Shown here in pieces: positions 60,172-64,000 of a stretch of DNA of 64,000 nt; within the stretch, counting starts at the first letter, position 1, and the number at the start of each line of letters is the position of its first letter. This DNA is from Flavobacterium sp. CFS9 (GTDB lineage Bacteria > Bacteroidota > Bacteroidia > Flavobacteriales > Flavobacteriaceae). The position numbers and the translations under genes were made by a program. The notes below the pieces were generated by a model. The model had not been told where the DNA came from, made no database searches, and worked only from the letters and a program-made list of their open reading frames with translations. Location: NCBI RefSeq assembly GCF_041154745.1, contig NZ_AP031573.1, forward strand, positions 5,022,001-5,086,000. Direction: 5' to 3'.

Positions 60172-61521
60172 ATGAAAAAGACAAATGCAGCAATATTAAT
60201 CATAGACGATCAGGAAGACATCCTTTTTGCGTCGAAAGTGTTCCTGAAAAAGTACTTTGAAGACATTTATACCCTCAATAACCCAAAAAATATTGTCGAA
60301 TTATTGTCTCAAAAACACATTGATGTGGTTTTGCTTGACATGAATTACCGAATAGGTTTTGAAGACGGAAGAGAAGGTTTATACCTCTTGAAAGAAATAA
60401 AAACACTATCTCCAAAAACGGTTGTTATTTTAATGACCGCTTTTGGTAAAGTCGAAACTGCTGTTGAAGGCTTAAAATCCGGTGCTTTTGATTATATCTT
60501 AAAACCATGGGAGAATAAAAAACTCCTCGAATCCGTGAAACAGGCTGTGGATCAATCCCGAAAAGAACAGAAGAAAATAAAGAATATCGAACCTGATAAT
60601 CACTTTTTTGTTGGTACTTCAGAAATGATTAAAAAATCGTATTCCCTTGCTGATAAAGTAGCTAAAACGGACGCCAACGTTTTGATTCTGGGTGAAAACG
60701 GAACAGGTAAATTTGTTTTGGCACATCATATTTTTAGCCAGTCTGAGAGAAAAAACCATCCTTTTGTAGCTGTTGATTTAGGAGCTTTAAACTCGAATAT
60801 TTTCGAAAGTGAATTATTTGGTTACGCAAAAGGTGCTTTCACAGATGCCAAAACCGATACTCCCGGACGTTTCGAAATGGCACAAAACGGAACTATCTTT
60901 TTAGATGAAATTGGGAATATTCCGCTGCATTTACAATCGAAACTGCTACAGGTCATTCAAACCAAAACCGTAACCAGACTGGGAGAAACAAAGCCAAGAC
61001 CTTTAAATGTCCGCATCATTACGGCAACCAACCTAAATCTCAAACAAGAAGTTACCGATAAAAACTTTAGAGAAGACCTTTATTATCGTATCAATACAAT
61101 GGAAATCGTTCTGCCTCCATTACGGGAACGTCACGAAGATAAAATTCCACTGGCTGAATATCTTCTGGACAAAATGATTCCAAAATACGACCGAAATGCT
61201 ATTCAATTTGACAAAAAAGTATTGGAACAAATTGAAAAACATGCCTGGAATGGCAACATCAGAGAAATGGAAAATAAAATTGAACGTGCTGTTATTCTGT
61301 GCGAAAACAATACAATCACCACTTCCGATTTAGATTTGGAAACCATAACCCCTTACGAAGAAAATCCGGATGACATTCAGCTTTCCTCCGTCGAGAAGGC
61401 AGCAGTTGAGAAAGCCTTGCTGAAAAACAACAATAATATTAGTAAAACAGCCGAAGAATTAGGATTGTCCAGAGGTTCGTTATACCGTCGTTTAGAAAAA
61501 TACAACATCAATATCAATTAA
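60172..61521 (+). CDS. Sigma-54-dependent response regulator (NtrC family)
   Basis: 449 residues. Receiver about 8-125 with D14/D15-type acidic residues (IIDDQED) and phosphoacceptor D56 in VVLLDMNY. AAA+ domain about 148-380 with Walker A GENGTGK, the sigma-54 contact loop GAFTDA (GAFTGA in most NtrC proteins), and Walker B TIFLDEIG. The C-terminal Fis-type helix-turn-helix is NNISKTAEELGLSRGSLYRRL. It is followed 1 nt later by its kinase. Divergent from an ABC exporter, its probable target. Confidence 0.94.
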   Translation: MKKTNAAILIIDDQEDILFASKVFLKKYFEDIYTLNNPKNIVELLSQKHIDVVLLDMNYRIGFEDGREGLYLLKEIKTLSPKTVVILMTAFGKVETAVEGLKSGAFDYILKPWENKKLLESVKQAVDQSRKEQKKIKNIEPDNHFFVGTSEMIKKSYSLADKVAKTDANVLILGENGTGKFVLAHHIFSQSERKNHPFVAVDLGALNSNIFESELFGYAKGAFTDAKTDTPGRFEMAQNGTIFLDEIGNIPLHLQSKLLQVIQTKTVTRLGETKPRPLNVRIITATNLNLKQEVTDKNFREDLYYRINTMEIVLPPLRERHEDKIPLAEYLLDKMIPKYDRNAIQFDKKVLEQIEKHAWNGNIREMENKIERAVILCENNTITTSDLDLETITPYEENPDDIQLSSVEKAAVEKALLKNNNNISKTAEELGLSRGSLYRRLEKYNININ

Positions 61522-61522
61522 T

Positions 61523-62854
61523 ATGTTTCAGACCTTCCAAACATATAAACTGCTGTTTTTACGATTGATTCTGATTGTATTGATGATCGAGCTCTCTTTT
61601 TATTTTTTTAAAACGGATCTTTTCTTTACCGGAATCTTTGGCCTTTTTGTAGTGTTCCTGCTTGTTCGCGAAATGTACTTTTATGTCCGAAATTTTGTTC
61701 TCCTTTACAACAAAACCATTTCTTCGATCTTACAGAATGATTTTAGTTCAGACTTTTCGCAACACCAATACAATAAAAATTACAACGATTTATTTCTCCT
61801 GTACGACACTCTAAAAAGCAAGCAAAACGAGCAGATCTCGAAAGACATTGTCTATCGTTCGATTTTAAATACTATTGAATCCGGGATCATCATTCTACGA
61901 AAAGAAGAAACGGAATGGAATATTTTCTTAATGAACGATCATTTTTCTTCTCATTTTAATGTCCCGAAAGTCTCCAAATGGAAATATCTTAAAGACCAAC
62001 TACCATCGTTATGTGAAGTAATCGAAGCCGACGATTTTCAGGAAATCAAAACCTCCTTGGAAATTCGTGTACAGGAGCAGAACACACAAACCTTTGTTTT
62101 GCAGGCTTCTCGAACAGAAGTTTTTGGAAAAGATTATTTTATTGTTTTACTGGATTCGATTCAGAATGTAGTTGAGAAAAAAGAAAAAGATGCTTGGGTA
62201 AATTTAATGAAAGTCATTTCGCATGAGCTGTTAAATTCGATAACTCCTATTCGTTCTATTTGCCAGAATTTACAGGATTTGGTTGATCAGGACACTATGT
62301 CGGCTGAAGATTTGGAAGATGTCAAAAATAGTGTTGAAACCATGTTGAGACGAAGCGATCATCTACAAAAATTTGTTGAGGGCTATCGAAAACTCGCCAT
62401 GCTGCCCACACCCAAAAAAGAGAAAACGGATTTACAGGTTTTAATGCACAATTGTCTTCAGATCATGGCTCCGTTATTCAAAGAAAAAAACATTGAAATC
62501 GTAAACAAAATTACCAATAAACACTGGATCGCTATCGACCCTCAGCAAATCGAACAGGTTTTCATCAACCTGTTGACCAATTGCATTCATGCCTTAAAAG
62601 ACGCCACAGAAAAAACAGTAACAGTATCAGCAGAATTGAAAGAAAACAGAGCCTTCATCAAAATCACGGACACCGGAAACGGAATCGAAAAGGAAATCGA
62701 ACACAAAGTTTTTCTTCCTTTTTTCACTACCAGGGCCGAAGGCGCCGGAATTGGCTTAACCTTATCAAAAAATATTATCGAAGCGCATGGCGGCTACATC
62801 ACACACCGTAATGAAAATAGTAAAACTGTTTTTGAGATTTGTTTACTTGAATAA
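61523..62854 (+). CDS. Sensor histidine kinase partner of the NtrC-type regulator
   Basis: 443 residues. Two N-terminal transmembrane helices (about 10-30 and 33-57) with almost no periplasmic loop, then a PAS-like cytosolic domain (about 105-215). The dimerisation helix has the H in MKVISHELLNSITPI. The HATPase follows (FINLLTNCIHAL, ITDTGNGIE, GAGIGLTLSKNII). The layout fits kinases that sense the membrane state or a cytosolic ligand. It lies 1 nt after the regulator, certainly cotranscribed. Confidence 0.92.
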   Translation: MFQTFQTYKLLFLRLILIVLMIELSFYFFKTDLFFTGIFGLFVVFLLVREMYFYVRNFVLLYNKTISSILQNDFSSDFSQHQYNKNYNDLFLLYDTLKSKQNEQISKDIVYRSILNTIESGIIILRKEETEWNIFLMNDHFSSHFNVPKVSKWKYLKDQLPSLCEVIEADDFQEIKTSLEIRVQEQNTQTFVLQASRTEVFGKDYFIVLLDSIQNVVEKKEKDAWVNLMKVISHELLNSITPIRSICQNLQDLVDQDTMSAEDLEDVKNSVETMLRRSDHLQKFVEGYRKLAMLPTPKKEKTDLQVLMHNCLQIMAPLFKEKNIEIVNKITNKHWIAIDPQQIEQVFINLLTNCIHALKDATEKTVTVSAELKENRAFIKITDTGNGIEKEIEHKVFLPFFTTRAEGAGIGLTLSKNIIEAHGGYITHRNENSKTVFEICLLE

Positions 62855-62944
62855 CAATTCAATAATTTAAAAACAGAAAGTCTTTAACGATTACCACCAA
62901 TTCTGATACTAACCTGCCATTGAAAGCCAAAGGCAAATGGAATT

Positions 62945-63661
62945 TTAATGTTTTATTACTAAGTCAATTAATGTTCCAACAAGTATAATGGCCAATGAAA
63001 ATGATATCATCCCTAAAAGATAGGCGAAAAAAGCTTTAACATAAGAAGATGCATTTCCTTTATCATAAAACTGTCCAATAGCCCACGTTGAATATATGAG
63101 TCCCACAATACCGGCAAATTGCATTACGTTTAAATGTGTCAGACCGTAAACAACTCCAAAAATGGCATAAATTAACATCCCTATTCCCATTACGAAACAG
63201 AGAAGAATTAATATTTCAAATATGTTATAATCTCGTTTTTTGAAAAATAATTTTGTCCACAATGCAATAAATATCCCCATCATTATATTGGAATAACCTA
63301 AATTCAGCTGAACCCATTTTGAGATAGTACTTGTTGTAGTTTTCTGACTGTCAAGGAAATTCATATAACCATCCTGAAAATGAAAAAGATGATTACTTAT
63401 AGAATAAATTAAGGAAGTAACAATAATAAAAATGATAGGTTTAACCAATCGGCTTCTATTCGCACTAAGGTAATTTCTGATATTTTGTCCCGGGTTTGTT
63501 ACAAGTTCTTTAATAGTATATAATATTCCACGTTCAAAATGCAAAACATGTTCAATTTCGTGAACGATATAATGTCCGTTAATCCTTTTGAGTACTTTTG
63601 GCTGTCCACAGTCGGGACAAAAATTAGAATTTACTTCGGTCTTACAGTTTAGGCAGTTCAT
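62945..63661 (-). CDS. DUF3667 membrane protein with N-terminal zinc ribbon
   Basis: 238 residues. A zinc ribbon is formed by C3-x2-C6 and C14-x2-C17 (MNCLNCK, FCPDCGQ). The family-typical segment HEIEHVLHFERGILYTIKELVTNPG follows, then four to five hydrophobic helices (about 72-92, 123-140, 150-195, 210-235). The pattern is that of DUF3667, common in Bacteroidota and of unknown function. Convergent with the kinase gene at 61523-62854 and unrelated to it in any evident way. Confidence 0.82.
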   Translation of the reverse strand: MNCLNCKTEVNSNFCPDCGQPKVLKRINGHYIVHEIEHVLHFERGILYTIKELVTNPGQNIRNYLSANRSRLVKPIIFIIVTSLIYSISNHLFHFQDGYMNFLDSQKTTTSTISKWVQLNLGYSNIMMGIFIALWTKLFFKKRDYNIFEILILLCFVMGIGMLIYAIFGVVYGLTHLNVMQFAGIVGLIYSTWAIGQFYDKGNASSYVKAFFAYLLGMISFSLAIILVGTLIDLVIKH

Positions 63662-63757
63662 TTTTTTGGTTAAATATTTTGGTCAATTTTTTTATTTGCA
63701 GTCAGTTTAATAAACAACTGATGTCAGTCTTTACTTCTTATGCCGAGCTAAAATACA

Positions 63758-63795
63758 AAAAAAGTGCAATGATTTTTAATCATTACACTTTATAT
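63758..63795 (-). terminator. Terminator of the MetQ-like gene
   Basis: On the minus strand AAAGTGTAATGATT pairs with AATCATTGCACTTT through one G-U pair, with loop AAA, then T7. It lies ~70 bp after the MetQ-like stop codon. The plus strand has a C-A mismatch at the same place, so it acts on the minus-strand transcript. Confidence 0.8.
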
Positions 63796-63860
63796 AATTT
63801 AAAGATTTGAACTGATAAAAAAGATTAACGGCTCAACCTTACCATATTTCTAAAAAACGC

Positions 63861-64000
63861 TTACCAGCCCTTTACTGCTCCGCCTTTAAATTCACGAACG
63901 GCAGCTTGTTCTACTTCAGCAGACTGAAACGCCGCTACAAACTGTTTAATTTTTTCTTCTTTTTTGTTGTCATCACGGCTTACAATTAAGTTTACGTAAG
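63861..64000 (-). CDS. MetQ/NlpA-like substrate-binding lipoprotein, C-terminal end only
   Basis: The minus-strand frame open at the window edge encodes 45 residues, YVNLIVSRDDNKKEEKIK... ending FKGGAVKGW and TAA at 63861-63863. The pattern YxNxIVxR..D....KIxxFVxAFQSxEVxxxxxxxFKG....W is that of the C-terminus of MetQ/NlpA methionine-binding lipoproteins of ABC importers. The start and the transporter partners lie outside the window. Confidence 0.75.
   Translation of the reverse strand, partial: YVNLIVSRDDNKKEEKIKQFVAAFQSAEVEQAAVREFKGGAVKGW

Noticed and set aside
62855..62944. Terminator between the convergent kinase and DUF3667 genes
   Set aside because: A weak CCATT/AATGG pairing around GCCAAAGGC was seen, but without a convincing stem or T-run.

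Overview
The window is an AT-rich chromosome segment from a member of the Bacteroidota, most likely Flavobacterium or a close relative. The evidence is a type IX secretion sorting domain on a SprB-repeat surface protein, four SusC/Oar-like TonB-dependent receptors with carboxypeptidase-regulatory N-termini, start codons preceded by A-rich leaders rather than Shine-Dalgarno sequences, and promoters of the TTG-N19-TAnnTTTG type. No rRNA, tRNA, CRISPR array, transposase or phage gene was seen.

Layout. 1-3.3 kb: 3' end of a large SprB-repeat adhesin and its beta-barrel partner. 3.7-10.5 kb: bestrophin-type channel, OmpR/histidine-kinase pair and an Oar-like receptor. 10.8-16.7 kb (minus): a hybrid kinase with Hpt domain, a single-domain response regulator, a YaiO-type barrel, a HEAT-repeat membrane protein and a GT2 polysaccharide synthase, apparently one exopolysaccharide locus with its own phosphorelay. 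16.9-22.9 kb (minus): heavy-metal RND efflux operon in which the pump is fused to its TolC-like channel. 23.5-39.1 kb: iron acquisition, with an NIS hydroxamate siderophore operon (nitroreductase, PLP decarboxylase, IucA/C-GNAT fusion, N-monooxygenase, IucA/C, MATE exporter), an acyl carrier protein plus AMP ligase, a divergent TonB receptor and a PepSY membrane protein. 40.2-49.3 kb: XRE-cupin regulator and a presumed phosphonate-utilisation locus (TonB receptor, MFS-like carrier, FAD oxidoreductase, phosphonatase-like hydrolase, lipoprotein phosphatase with LamG). 50.2-55.1 kb (minus): YegP-like protein and two kinases plus a LuxR-type regulator. 55.8-62.9 kb: lipoprotein deacetylase, a MacB/FtsX-type ABC exporter and a divergent sigma-54 activator/kinase pair. 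62.9-64 kb: DUF3667 membrane protein and the 3' end of a MetQ-like lipoprotein.

The most notable non-coding signals are: (i) two promoters, upstream of the LuxR-linked kinase and of the PAS kinase, with the same dyad TGTAGAA-N4-TTCTACA, the same half-site and the same -7 box at identical distances; (ii) degenerate 7-nt periodic arrays that start at or next to the stop codon of the preceding gene at five places; (iii) three phased CTCTAATC repeats upstream of the Oar receptor; (iv) a shared TCTAAATAA box at three iron-gene starts; (v) tandem GTCCA-N4-TGRAC dyads between the sigma-54 activator and the ABC exporter; (vi) a 17-codon leader ORF abutting the PepSY gene; and (vii) at least five families of long palindromic intergenic elements.
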